From assembly GCA_903958395.1 (NCBI GenBank), contig CAJBSZ010000139.1, positions 1-33,338 of the forward strand: a stretch of DNA of 33,338 bases, given 5' to 3'. Both the position numbers and the translations under genes were made by a program. Below, piece by piece: positions 8,715 to 16,169 of this stretch. The notes beneath the pieces are model-generated. The model was not told where the DNA came from and did not search any database. It worked only from the letters and a program-made list of their open reading frames with translations. Origin of the DNA: an uncultured bacterium. GTDB lineage: Bacteria; Verrucomicrobiota; Kiritimatiellia; CAIKKV01; CAITUY01. Each line of letters begins with the position of its first letter. The stretch's first letter is position 1.

Positions 8715-10559
8715 ATGAAAATAGCGCTGGTCAATATGCCCTTTGGGATGACGTGTATGCCGTCTCTGGGTCTTGCCCAGCTTGAGGCGGTATTAAGGGA
8801 ACAGGTCGGGGAGCGTGTGCAGGTGACGACACATTACCTGAACCTGGATTTTGCCCGGCAGGTTGAGGATCAGGAATTATATCATCATCCGTATTCACCG
8901 CTTGGCTTCATGACTGACGCCGGGGAATGGTTGTTCAGGGACGTGGCATTCCCGGAGGCCGGTGACAACACCCGGGATTATCTCAACCGCTATTATTTCG
9001 ACGATAGTCCTGATAGTACCCGGGCGAGGGAATTCCTGTTGGGACAACGGCCCGGGTTGGAGTCCTGTCTTGAGGCGTTGATTGACCGCCATCAGCTGGC
9101 GGAGGTGGATGTTGTCGGATTCACCCTGCTGTTTTCCCAGACGGTGGCCTCCTTGGCGCTGGCCCGGTTATTGAAACGGCGGAACCCCGACATCATTACG
9201 ATTATGGGGGGCGCTGCCTGCGAAGGAGAAATGGGGCAGGTGATCGTTGAACGTGTGCCCCAGGTGGATTACTGCTTTTCCGGTCCCGCCCTCGTCAGTT
9301 TTTCTGAATTTGTCAGGCGCAGGCTGGCCGGTGATGTGGCGGGCTGTGACCGGATCAACGGGGTTTTCTCAAAAACAAACCGTGTCCTGTGGGGTGATGG
9401 CACGGGAGGAACACTGGCGCCACTGGGGGATGACTTGGATATCAATGCCAATATCATGCCTGATTACAGTGGTTTTCTGGAGGCTCACGCGCGTCTGTTA
9501 CCCAATCCGTCCCGGGCGCCGGTACTGTTGTTCGAGACGTCGCGCGGGTGTGCCCGGGCGCAGGGCAAGGCGTGCCGGTTCTGCGGGCTCAACGGCCTGA
9601 ATGCGCGGTACCGGCAGATGAAGCCGGAGAATGCCATCCGCCAAATCAGCGCCCTGTGGAGGGATTTCCCCGGAACGCGGTTTTTGATGGCGGTGGACAA
9701 CCTGATGCCGTCCTCGTACCCGCGTGAAGTGTTCCCGAAATTGTCACCCCCCCAAGGGAAGGCCATGCGCTACGAGGTGCGGACCGACCTCTCCGAAGCC
9801 GATATTCAGGCACTGTGTCGGGGCGGGGCGACGTGGTTGCAGCCGGGGATCGAGTCATTGGCTACCTCAACACTCACGTTGATGCGTAAGGGGGTTGATG
9901 CCTTCAGCAATTTGCGGTTTTTGAAAGTGTGTGTGAAAGTCCCCGTCACCCTGGAGTGGAACCTGCTTATTGGGACGCCGGGTGAGGCTGAGTCGGTTTA
10001 TGAGAAGTATCTCCGGGATATTCCCCTGCTGATGCATTTGCCGCCGCCGACAGGAGTGTTTCCCGTCATGTTCGTCAAATACAGTGACTACTACGACCAT
10101 CCAGAGGACTATGGCTTATCGCTTCAGCCCCAGGAGGTCTATTCCTACATCTTTCCCTTTAGTCCTGCGGATTGTCGGCGCGTGGCCTCCCGGTACAGCG
10201 ACGCCAACGCGAGTCCCTTCCGTCTCGATATGTGGTTGGAGCGCTTGAATGGGCTGGTGCGGCGCTGGCGGGACCGGTGGGCGGGGCAGGATGGGAAACC
10301 AGCGGCGCAGTTGTGCTTGACTCAAGACGCTGGTGAGCCCTGCGTCTATGACACCCGTTCCGGTGAACCCGTATGGCACTTCTTGACTCCTGGCGCTTCC
10401 ACGCTTCTTCACCTTCTGGAAAAGCCTGTGGCGCTAACTGAACTCATGGCCAGCTTTCCCCATGATGAGGTGCATCTTCAGAAGGATCTGGATCACTTGG
10501 TGGCGCAGGGGTTGGTTTTTGAGGAAGACGGGCTACTCATGAGCCTTGTTGTTTCCTAA
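8715..10559 (+). CDS. B12-binding radical SAM protein, RiPP-maturation type 1 (rSAM_ocin_1-like)
   Basis: This 614-residue enzyme (from ATG 8715) starts MKIALVNMPFG and continues PSLGLAQLEAVL, the N-terminus of the RiPP-maturation radical SAM C-methyltransferase group (the type modelled by TIGR03975). ATG 8685 and 8664 are upstream alternatives without ribosome sites. A cobalamin-binding-like domain (about 130-205) includes GGAACEGEMG and lacks a DxHxxG motif, as is usual for this group. The radical SAM cluster motif is C279-x7-C287-x2-C290 within SRGCARAQGKACRFCGLNG. The last 80 or so residues resemble a winged-helix or PqqD-like domain. Relatives methylate or otherwise modify ribosomal peptides. 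I found no precursor-like small ORF in the 128 bases before or the roughly 600 bases after the gene, so the substrate is unknown. Confidence 0.82.
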   Translation: MKIALVNMPFGMTCMPSLGLAQLEAVLREQVGERVQVTTHYLNLDFARQVEDQELYHHPYSPLGFMTDAGEWLFRDVAFPEAGDNTRDYLNRYYFDDSPDSTRAREFLLGQRPGLESCLEALIDRHQLAEVDVVGFTLLFSQTVASLALARLLKRRNPDIITIMGGAACEGEMGQVIVERVPQVDYCFSGPALVSFSEFVRRRLAGDVAGCDRINGVFSKTNRVLWGDGTGGTLAPLGDDLDINANIMPDYSGFLEAHARLLPNPSRAPVLLFETSRGCARAQGKACRFCGLNGLNARYRQMKPENAIRQISALWRDFPGTRFLMAVDNLMPSSYPREVFPKLSPPQGKAMRYEVRTDLSEADIQALCRGGATWLQPGIESLATSTLTLMRKGVDAFSNLRFLKVCVKVPVTLEWNLLIGTPGEAESVYEKYLRDIPLLMHLPPPTGVFPVMFVKYSDYYDHPEDYGLSLQPQEVYSYIFPFSPADCRRVASRYSDANASPFRLDMWLERLNGLVRRWRDRWAGQDGKPAAQLCLTQDAGEPCVYDTRSGEPVWHFLTPGASTLLHLLEKPVALTELMASFPHDEVHLQKDLDHLVAQGLVFEEDGLLMSLVVS

Positions 10560-10599
10560 CCCGGCACAGCCAGAACCAAAATGAAGAATTTAAATAGAA

Positions 10600-10627
10600 G
10601 TCCAAAGTTGAGAGTCCAAAGTCCAAT
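10600..10627. repeat. Short GTCCAAA heptamer repeat
   Basis: GTCCAAA occurs at 10600-10606 and 10614-10620, with GTCCAAT at 10621-10627 directly after. The block starts 41 bases after the radical SAM stop codon. Heptamer arrays of this kind are scattered between genes in many PVC and environmental genomes and generate spurious LWTLNFG-like ORFs, one of which appears in the minus-strand track. Confidence 0.6.
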
Positions 10628-10660
10628 ATTTGGCATCCAATTGAACAACGCTATTTTAAG

Positions 10661-10680
10661 CATCTGAATCGATTCAGATG
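10661..10680. promoter_or_regulatory. Perfect 20-bp palindrome (LacI-type operator candidate)
   Basis: CATCTGAATCGATTCAGATG is identical to its own reverse complement, with a central CpG as in LacI/GalR-family operators. It lies in the gene-free stretch after the radical SAM gene, about 170 bases upstream of a candidate sigma-70 promoter and about 500 bases before the sugar symporter. It lacks a loop and a T-tract, so it is not a classical terminator. Confidence 0.45.
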
Positions 10681-10846
10681 GCGAAAGTGACGGTTGGGAG
10701 AGTTTGGCCTGAGGCCGGAAAGCCCGCGCGCATGATGTGTGGTGGGTATAAGCGTTTATCCTCTTGTCCGAAAAGCAACAGTACACGTTTGAGCCGAGGT
10801 AGTCTACTCCGGAAGGGCAGAGATCCCGACGTAACAATAATCATAA

Positions 10847-10875
10847 TTGACTCAAACTGTATATTTGTAAATAAT
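10847..10875 (+). promoter_or_regulatory. Candidate sigma-70 promoter in front of the symporter/GH130 operon
   Basis: TTGACT (10847-10852), a 17-base spacer and AATAAT (10870-10875) make a reasonable -35/-10 pair in an A+T-rich patch. It would give a leader of about 290 bases before the symporter start. This leader also contains a 6-bp stem with a 6-base loop (TTCCCG/CGGGAA, 11108-11125). No transcript data are available. Confidence 0.3.
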
Positions 10876-11175
10876 AAGATACATTATGAGAAAGAGGCCT
10901 TGTCTGCTCCGCCTCTGACCCGAATTGCCGAATTGCAGGCCGCCGCTCATCTGTTCCAGTGCGGGGCGGCGTTGTGAGACCGGTTGTGTATATGGCGGCA
11001 CGGGATATCCTCCGCACACTCTCAGGCTCTTGTTGATGATCAACATCGTAATCATTAGCATCCCGCAGATTTTGCACGAAATGACAAGCGGAATGCACGT
11101 TACGACATTCCCGAACTTGCGGGAAAATGATAATAACAAAGAACCGAAGCAGAAGGAGATGGCTCGAAACATCAG

Positions 11176-12627
11176 ATGAATCATTGGGAGCACAAACATA
11201 AGACGCCGCTTAAAGATCGGGTGCCGATCCGGACCAAATTGGGTTACGGGGCGGGGGGCATGGCTGACTTCCTGTTCATGACCGTTCCCGGCAATATGGC
11301 CCTCCCGGTATTTGCCAAACAGTTCGGGATGGACACCGGATTGCTCGGGGTCGCCACGGCGATTCCCAAGATCATTGCGGCCTTCACCGATTCCGTGATG
11401 GGTTCCGTTTCCGACAACACCCGTTCCCGCTGGGGGCGGCGCAGACCCTTTATCCTGGTGGGGGCGGTTCTGGGTGCCGTATTGCTTCCATTCCTCTGGT
11501 TCCCGCCCGTCAAGTATGGCAATTGGGGCATGTTCGCCTATATCAGCGTATTGACGTCGATCTACACGATGATCTATTCACTCTATTTTGTGCCTTATCA
11601 GGCCTTGGGCTATGAACTGACCAAGGATTATGATGAACGGACCCGGGTTCAGGCATGGAAAGGGTATGTATCCACGGTCGGGTTCTTCATGGCGCCGTGG
11701 TTCTTCTGGTTCTGTACCCGTGATTGCTTCCCCAGTCTGGTGGTGGGTACCCGCTGGCTCAGTGTGCTGGCGGGTGCTGTGATCGTGCTGGGGGCCATCC
11801 TGACCGTGGTCTTCTGCCGGGAACAGGGAGAGGCCCAGAAGCAGGAGAAGATCGGTCTCGGCCAGGCGTTGCGCATGACCTTCAGAAACCGTCCGTTCCT
11901 GCTGTTGCAGGGGGCGGTCCTGTTCATGACGATGGGCATCTGTTGTGGCGGAACGGTGGGATTTTACCTGCTGCTGGATTATGTCTGCCAGGGGGATGAA
12001 AAGTTCTTCGGTCTTCTGACGGGCGTTAGCGGAACCGTTTCCACAGCCATGACGTTTGTCGGCATGGCGCTCGGGGTCTGGTTATCAACGCATCTGGGGA
12101 AACGGAACACGTCCCTTGCGGGCCTCGTTGCCATTCTTGTTTCCATCGGACTCCTGGTCATATTTCTGAGGCCGAGTTATCCCTGGCTCACGGTGTTGCC
12201 GGTTCAGTATCACCCCTGGCTAACGATGATTCCGGGGCTCTTGATGAACCTGGGACTTCAGAGCTGCAATCTGATGTTCAGTTCCATGACGGCCGATATC
12301 TGTGATGAGGATGAACTGGTTACGGGTCTGCGCCGGGAGGGGGCCTATGTGGCGGTAGCCGGCTTCTTCAACAAGATCATGAGTGTGGTTTTATTAGTGG
12401 TATCGGGCTTTATGCCCTATCTGGTTGGCTATAAAGTCATGGCACTTAAACCGACAGCCGAGCAGTTGGTGGGAATGAAGTGGGTTCTGATAGGCGCTCA
12501 AGGTCTATTTTCCTTGGTGGCTTTGGTGTTCCTGTTATTCTACCCGATTACCCGGGCGAGGTCGGAGCAGACGCGACGGCAACTGGATGAGAAGAAGAAA
12601 ACATCAACGTGTGATGATGCGAGGTGA
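11176..12627 (+). CDS. GPH-family (MFS_2) sugar:cation symporter
   Basis: This 483-residue inner-membrane carrier has about 12 hydrophobic segments. SDNTRSRWGRRRPF (residues 79-92) is the cytoplasmic loop signature of the glycoside-pentoside-hexuronide symporters (MelB/XynB-like). Such proteins take up glycosides or oligosaccharides with sodium or protons. ATG 11176 is the only usable start, because an in-frame stop precedes it. The closest purine-rich box (AGAAGGAG, 11151-11158) is 17 bases away, which is long. The stop codon almost touches the GH130 gene, so uptake and intracellular phosphorolysis of a beta-mannoside are likely coupled. Substrate assignment is by neighbourhood only. Confidence 0.87.
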   Translation: MNHWEHKHKTPLKDRVPIRTKLGYGAGGMADFLFMTVPGNMALPVFAKQFGMDTGLLGVATAIPKIIAAFTDSVMGSVSDNTRSRWGRRRPFILVGAVLGAVLLPFLWFPPVKYGNWGMFAYISVLTSIYTMIYSLYFVPYQALGYELTKDYDERTRVQAWKGYVSTVGFFMAPWFFWFCTRDCFPSLVVGTRWLSVLAGAVIVLGAILTVVFCREQGEAQKQEKIGLGQALRMTFRNRPFLLLQGAVLFMTMGICCGGTVGFYLLLDYVCQGDEKFFGLLTGVSGTVSTAMTFVGMALGVWLSTHLGKRNTSLAGLVAILVSIGLLVIFLRPSYPWLTVLPVQYHPWLTMIPGLLMNLGLQSCNLMFSSMTADICDEDELVTGLRREGAYVAVAGFFNKIMSVVLLVVSGFMPYLVGYKVMALKPTAEQLVGMKWVLIGAQGLFSLVALVFLLFYPITRARSEQTRRQLDEKKKTSTCDDAR

Positions 12628-12632
12628 AATAT

Positions 12633-13676
12633 ATGACTGACATTGCTAAGCGCTTTGAAAAAAATCCTATTTTGCGGCCGGCGGATATCCGGCCCTCGCT
12701 GCCGGAGTTGAAAATCCAATGCCTGCTCAACCCCGGGGTCTTCCGCTTTGAAGGGAAGACCTGGTTGCTCTTGCGTGTGGCCGAACGGCCGCCGCAGAAG
12801 CCGGGCAGGGTCAGTTTCCCGGTGCTGGAGAACGGGCAAACCAAGATTCTGGAATTCGATGCCAACGATCCTGATCTCAATACGAGTGATCCGCGGGAAT
12901 ATAAGTACAAAGGGGTGGGGTATCTGTCGACCCTCTCTCACCTACGCCTGGTCTGCAGTGATGATGGGGTGACATTCCGGGATCCCGGCTTACCGCCCCT
13001 GGTCGGGGCGAATGATCATGAATCCTTCGGGATTGAGGACTGTCGCGTGGCGACCCTGGCGGACGGGCGCTTTGTGCTGACCTATTCAGCGGTGTCGGCC
13101 AACGGCTATGGGCCGGGGATGAGGATCACCCGGGATTGGCGCACGTTTGAGCATTACGGAATGGTCATCTCCCCCTCCAACAAGGATTGTGCCGTGTTCG
13201 AAGAGCAGGTGGGCGGGGAGTATGTCTGCCTCCACCGGCCGAGTGGAGTCATTGTGGGCGGTCATTACATCTGGCTCGCCCGCTCCCCTGATCTGCGGCA
13301 TTGGGGCCAGAATGTGTGTATTGCCCGGACGCGGACGGGGATGTGGGACAGTGCGAGGGTAGGGGCCGGGGCCGCTCCGATCAAGACCGATCGCGGCTGG
13401 CTCGTGATTTACCACGGCGCCAATGAGCAGCATCGGTATTGTCTCGGGGCCATGCTGCTGGATCTCAAGAATCCTTCCAAGGTTCTGGCTCGTGGAACCG
13501 AGCCGATCATGGAGCCAATCGCGCCGTATGAGATAACCGGCTTTTTCGGCAACGTGGTCTTTACCAACGGCCACCTGGTGGACGGCGATACCGTCACCCT
13601 CTATTACGGCGCCTCGGATGAAGTTATTTGCGGTGCCAAAATGTCGATCGAAGACATTCTGAAAACACTGTGCTGA
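12633..13676 (+). CDS. GH130 beta-mannoside phosphorylase-like enzyme
   Basis: This 347-residue cytoplasmic protein has the five-bladed beta-propeller sequence pattern of GH130. Family landmarks are LLNPGVFRFEGKTWLLLRVA near the start, SFGIEDCRV with D136 as the candidate proton donor, SNKDCAVFEEQVGGEYVCLHRP (about 182-203), and WDSARVGAGAAPI followed by GWLVIYHG. GH130 phosphorylases convert beta-1,4-mannosyl-glucose or mannobiose plus phosphate to mannose 1-phosphate. The conserved basic residues around NKD and LHRP favour a phosphorylase over the hydrolase branches, but this was not modelled. I prefer ATG 12633, with GAGGTG just upstream, over GTG 12624 from the track. With this start it follows the symporter stop by 5 bases. 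Confidence 0.85.
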   Translation: MTDIAKRFEKNPILRPADIRPSLPELKIQCLLNPGVFRFEGKTWLLLRVAERPPQKPGRVSFPVLENGQTKILEFDANDPDLNTSDPREYKYKGVGYLSTLSHLRLVCSDDGVTFRDPGLPPLVGANDHESFGIEDCRVATLADGRFVLTYSAVSANGYGPGMRITRDWRTFEHYGMVISPSNKDCAVFEEQVGGEYVCLHRPSGVIVGGHYIWLARSPDLRHWGQNVCIARTRTGMWDSARVGAGAAPIKTDRGWLVIYHGANEQHRYCLGAMLLDLKNPSKVLARGTEPIMEPIAPYEITGFFGNVVFTNGHLVDGDTVTLYYGASDEVICGAKMSIEDILKTLC

Positions 13677-13679
13677 TAT

Positions 13680-13777
13680 AATTGGCTGGACATGATCGGG
13701 TAGGTCGCGCGCTATGAGCGCGACGGTCTCAGGCGGCCTCGTAGCGGCCGCCCTACCGGGTTCATGTCTGGACAATT
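13680..13777. repeat. Cloverleaf-like palindromic element
   Basis: The 98-base element is built almost entirely of dyads. The outer arms are AATTG/CAATT (13680-13684 with 13773-13777), GACATGA/TCATGTC (13689-13695 with 13762-13768) and GGTAG/CTACC (13699-13703 with 13753-13757). Inside lie two hairpins, each with a 7-base stem and a 7-base loop: GTCGCGC/GCGCGAC (13704-13724) and GGCGGCC/GGCCGCC (13732-13752). It starts four bases after the GH130 stop codon. It has no T-tract and codes for nothing. It resembles REP/MITE-like miniature elements in general design. Confidence 0.8.
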
Positions 13778-13826
13778 TTGAGACGTTAATAAGAACGCGA
13801 AGATCGCGAAGGAAGAAGCATTACTC

Positions 13827-15113
13827 ATGAAAAAACTGTTCGATGAATATCGTGTGTTTCTGTCGTATCCCTGGGATATGAGGGTGTTGCTGGTGACCAA
13901 CCTGATCTACGCCTTTGTCATGCCGGTGGTGGAGATGTTCATTGGTGCCTATGTGATGCGGAAGTCCGATGACGTGAAGATGGTGGTGACGTACCAGTTG
14001 GCGGTGTATGCGGGGATTCCGCTGACCTTTTTCATCAATGGCTGGCTGTTGCGGCATGTCCGCATTCAGCGGTTGTATTCGGTCGGCATGTTGCTCAGCG
14101 GGGTTTCGATGATCGTTATGATGTCCCTCCCGGAACTGAGCGTAGTGGGGCTGGCCGTGGCGGGTGGATTGATGGGGATGTCCTTCGGGCTGTACTGGGC
14201 CAATCGCGATTTCCTGGCCCTTTCCAGCACCAATGACTCCAATCGCAACTACTATTACGGCCTGGAGACATTCTTCGCCACCAACACAGGCATTGTGGTA
14301 CCACTGATCATCGGGGCCTTTATCGGATGGTATTCCCGGAATGACGCGTCCCTGGCCGGCCAGGCGTACCAGGTTGTCACGGGCATTGTCTTTGTTCTGG
14401 CGATCATCGCCTCGGTGGTGTGCCACCGGGGGCATTTCCCGAACCCGCCCAATACGCCCTTTATCTTCTTCCGCTTCCACCGGCTGTGGCGCTGGCAGTT
14501 GGTGATGGCCGTGCTTACGGGGTTGACGGGTGGCTTCATCGTCACCGCCCCGGCCATGCTGGTCATGAAACTGGTGGGCAAAGAAGGGTCACTCGGGACG
14601 ATCCTGTCGCTAGGAGGGGCCTTGTCGGCGGTCGCGTTGTACATCATCGGCAGGACGACGAAGCCCGAACACCGCCTCCACATCTTTGCCGTGGGACTGC
14701 TCCTCTTTCTTCTTGGCACCATTCCCAATGCGCTGTGGTTCAATGCGTCGGGGGTGCTGATCTTTATGATTTGCATGGTTCTGGCCCGTCCGCTGCAAAG
14801 CATTGCCAACTTCACGATCCAGATGCTGGCCATCGACACGGTGTCCCACATCGAGGGGCGGAACAAGAATGCCTATCTCTGCAATCAGGAGTTCGGTTTC
14901 TTTGTGGGACGGCTGCTGGGGTTGGGATTGTTCCTCGTGTTGGCTTATAAAGTCTCGGATGTGTTTGCCCTTCGCTTCGCTTTGCCTATTGTGGCAGGCC
15001 TTCAGTTAATGGTCTTCTGGGTGGCGAGAACAATTCTCCGTGGCTGTGCCGCCGAAGCCTGTGAAGTTCCTGAAATCCGCCCCCATGGATCAATTTCGAC
15101 AGGGACTCAATAA
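13827..15113 (+). CDS. MFS-type membrane transporter
   Basis: This 428-residue protein has around 12 predicted membrane segments and no signal peptide. Its sequence is that of a major facilitator superfamily carrier, with a cytoplasmic loop RHVRIQRLYSVG after the second segment and SFGLYWANRDFLALSSTNDSNR in the N-terminal half. It does not carry the GPH signature seen in the neighbouring symporter. ATG 13827 is preceded by AAGGAAG about 10 bases upstream. It lies about 150 bases downstream of the GH130 gene across the palindromic element, so it may be a separate transcription unit. The position suggests a sugar or sugar-phosphate substrate, but nothing in the sequence proves it. Confidence 0.8.
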   Translation: MKKLFDEYRVFLSYPWDMRVLLVTNLIYAFVMPVVEMFIGAYVMRKSDDVKMVVTYQLAVYAGIPLTFFINGWLLRHVRIQRLYSVGMLLSGVSMIVMMSLPELSVVGLAVAGGLMGMSFGLYWANRDFLALSSTNDSNRNYYYGLETFFATNTGIVVPLIIGAFIGWYSRNDASLAGQAYQVVTGIVFVLAIIASVVCHRGHFPNPPNTPFIFFRFHRLWRWQLVMAVLTGLTGGFIVTAPAMLVMKLVGKEGSLGTILSLGGALSAVALYIIGRTTKPEHRLHIFAVGLLLFLLGTIPNALWFNASGVLIFMICMVLARPLQSIANFTIQMLAIDTVSHIEGRNKNAYLCNQEFGFFVGRLLGLGLFLVLAYKVSDVFALRFALPIVAGLQLMVFWVARTILRGCAAEACEVPEIRPHGSISTGTQ

Positions 15114-15494
15114 GGGCTCCTCCATGCTCCGGCTCACCGGGGACGGTTCGCCCCACCTGGATAGAACAGGATGAACAGGGTAATCCTGAATCACTTTGTC
15201 AGCCCTTCACCATCCTTGAAGAAGGGGCGGATCCCCGTGGCCTTGTGGACGCCACGGATCACATCCGTCAGGAGACGTTTTGAGAGTGTTGTCATAACGG
15301 TAAGAAAGATATATTCTCCGATCATGACCAGAGCCCTTAAAAGGCATTGACAAGCATCATTTGCGGATAATGCAGCAAGATCGTTATATAAAAAGCAGGA
15401 AGTCTCTATTTTTCTGCTTGCCTGGCGCGTATAGTTCGGGCTTTGTAAGCGAAGGATTCAACCAGCCAACCAATCAAGTACGAGGAGATGATCG
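15114..15494. other. 381-base intergenic stretch with a GAACAGG repeat
   Basis: The stretch contains GAACAGGAT followed directly by GAACAGGGT (15164-15181), a short direct repeat of a type seen between genes in PVC genomes. It also holds a 34-codon minus-strand ORF (15191-15295) with no ribosome site, and an A+T-rich segment before the corrinoid protein gene. TTGACA at 15347 has no well-spaced -10 element. I see no cobalamin riboswitch box (GCCACTG) despite the downstream corrinoid protein. Confidence 0.55.
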
Positions 15495-16130
15495 ATGAGC
15501 ACTGTTTTGGAGCAGATCAAGGAACAGTTGATGAAGGGCAAGGCCAATGACGTCAAGGTCTTGGTTCAGCAGGCGCTGGATGAGGGAATCGGGGCTGGCG
15601 AGATCCTGAACAAGGGATTGCTGGGCGGGATGGGGATCATTGGCGAGCGTTTCAAGAAGAATGAGGTTTATGTTCCCGAGGTGCTGATTGCGGCGCGCGC
15701 CATGAAGGCGGGCATGGAAGTCCTCAAGCCCGCGCTGGCGGCGGCCAAGGTGGAACCCCGCGGCGTGGTGGTGATTGGAACCGTCAAGGGTGACCTGCAT
15801 GATATCGGCAAGAACCTAGTGGGCATGATGATCGAGGGCGCCGGATTCAAGGTGGTGGACGCCGGGATCAATGTGGAGCCGGCCAAGTTTATTGAAGCGG
15901 CGCGGGCAAGCAACGCTTCGCTCATTGGCGTCTCGGCCCTCTTGACGACCACGATGACGAGCATGAAGGAAGTCATGGATGTTTTGAAGGCCTCCGATCT
16001 GGCCGGCAAGGTGAAGCTGATGATCGGTGGTGCGCCTGTGACCCAGGCCTTCTGCGACGAAATCGGCGCCGACGGCTATGCGCCCGATGCCGCCTCCGCC
16101 GCCGACCTCGCCAAGGTATTGGCCCGGTAG
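15495..16130 (+). CDS. Corrinoid (B12-binding) protein, MtaC/MtbC-like
   Basis: This 211-residue protein has the two-domain layout of methyltransferase cognate corrinoid proteins. A four-helix cap (about 1-88) includes EVYVPEVLIAARAMKAGMEVLKP. The Rossmann-like cobalamin domain has the lower-ligand motif D100-L-H102-D-I-G105 (KGDLHDIGKN). Relatives shuttle a methyl group from methanol, methylamines or methoxy-aromatics to a second methyltransferase. GAGGAG lies 7 bases before ATG 15495, so the start is secure. No substrate-specific methyltransferase gene is adjacent. The UroD-like gene 12 kb upstream lacks the zinc motif expected of a partner. The role here is therefore open. Confidence 0.9.
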   Translation: MSTVLEQIKEQLMKGKANDVKVLVQQALDEGIGAGEILNKGLLGGMGIIGERFKKNEVYVPEVLIAARAMKAGMEVLKPALAAAKVEPRGVVVIGTVKGDLHDIGKNLVGMMIEGAGFKVVDAGINVEPAKFIEAARASNASLIGVSALLTTTMTSMKEVMDVLKASDLAGKVKLMIGGAPVTQAFCDEIGADGYAPDAASAADLAKVLAR

Positions 16131-16169
16131 AACCGGGTCCGGGACGCTGATGAGCAGGGAGATATTCTT

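Larger units (their letters stand above)
10560..11175. other. 616-base stretch without a convincing gene
   Basis: The stretch holds the heptamer repeat, the 20-bp palindrome, the promoter candidate and the TTCCCG/CGGGAA hairpin described separately. Two plus-strand ORFs (10678-10977 and 10925-11179) and several minus-strand ORFs cross it. They have no ribosome sites, no recognisable domains and uncharacteristic composition, so I do not call them genes. The 84-residue ORF does end in an ATGA overlap with the symporter start, which I regard as chance. Confidence 0.6.

Noticed and set aside
10556-10837. 93-residue minus-strand ORF with LWTLNFG
   Set aside because: It is a read-through of the GTCCAAA heptamers, a familiar artefact.
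10678-10977. 99-residue plus-strand ORF considered as a RiPP precursor for the radical SAM enzyme
   Set aside because: It starts inside the 20-bp palindrome, has no ribosome site or leader/core pattern, and crosses an A+T-rich promoter-like patch.
10925-11179. 84-residue ORF ending in ATGA overlap with the symporter start
   Set aside because: The composition is not protein-like and there is no ribosome site. The overlap alone is weak evidence for coupling.
15340-15380. Sigma-70 promoter for the corrinoid gene using TTGACA at 15347
   Set aside because: The only -10-like hexamer nearby (GATAAT) is 13 bases away, too close for a standard promoter.
15114-15494. Cobalamin riboswitch before the corrinoid gene
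   Set aside because: No B12 box (GCCACTG) or matching conserved core was found in the leader.
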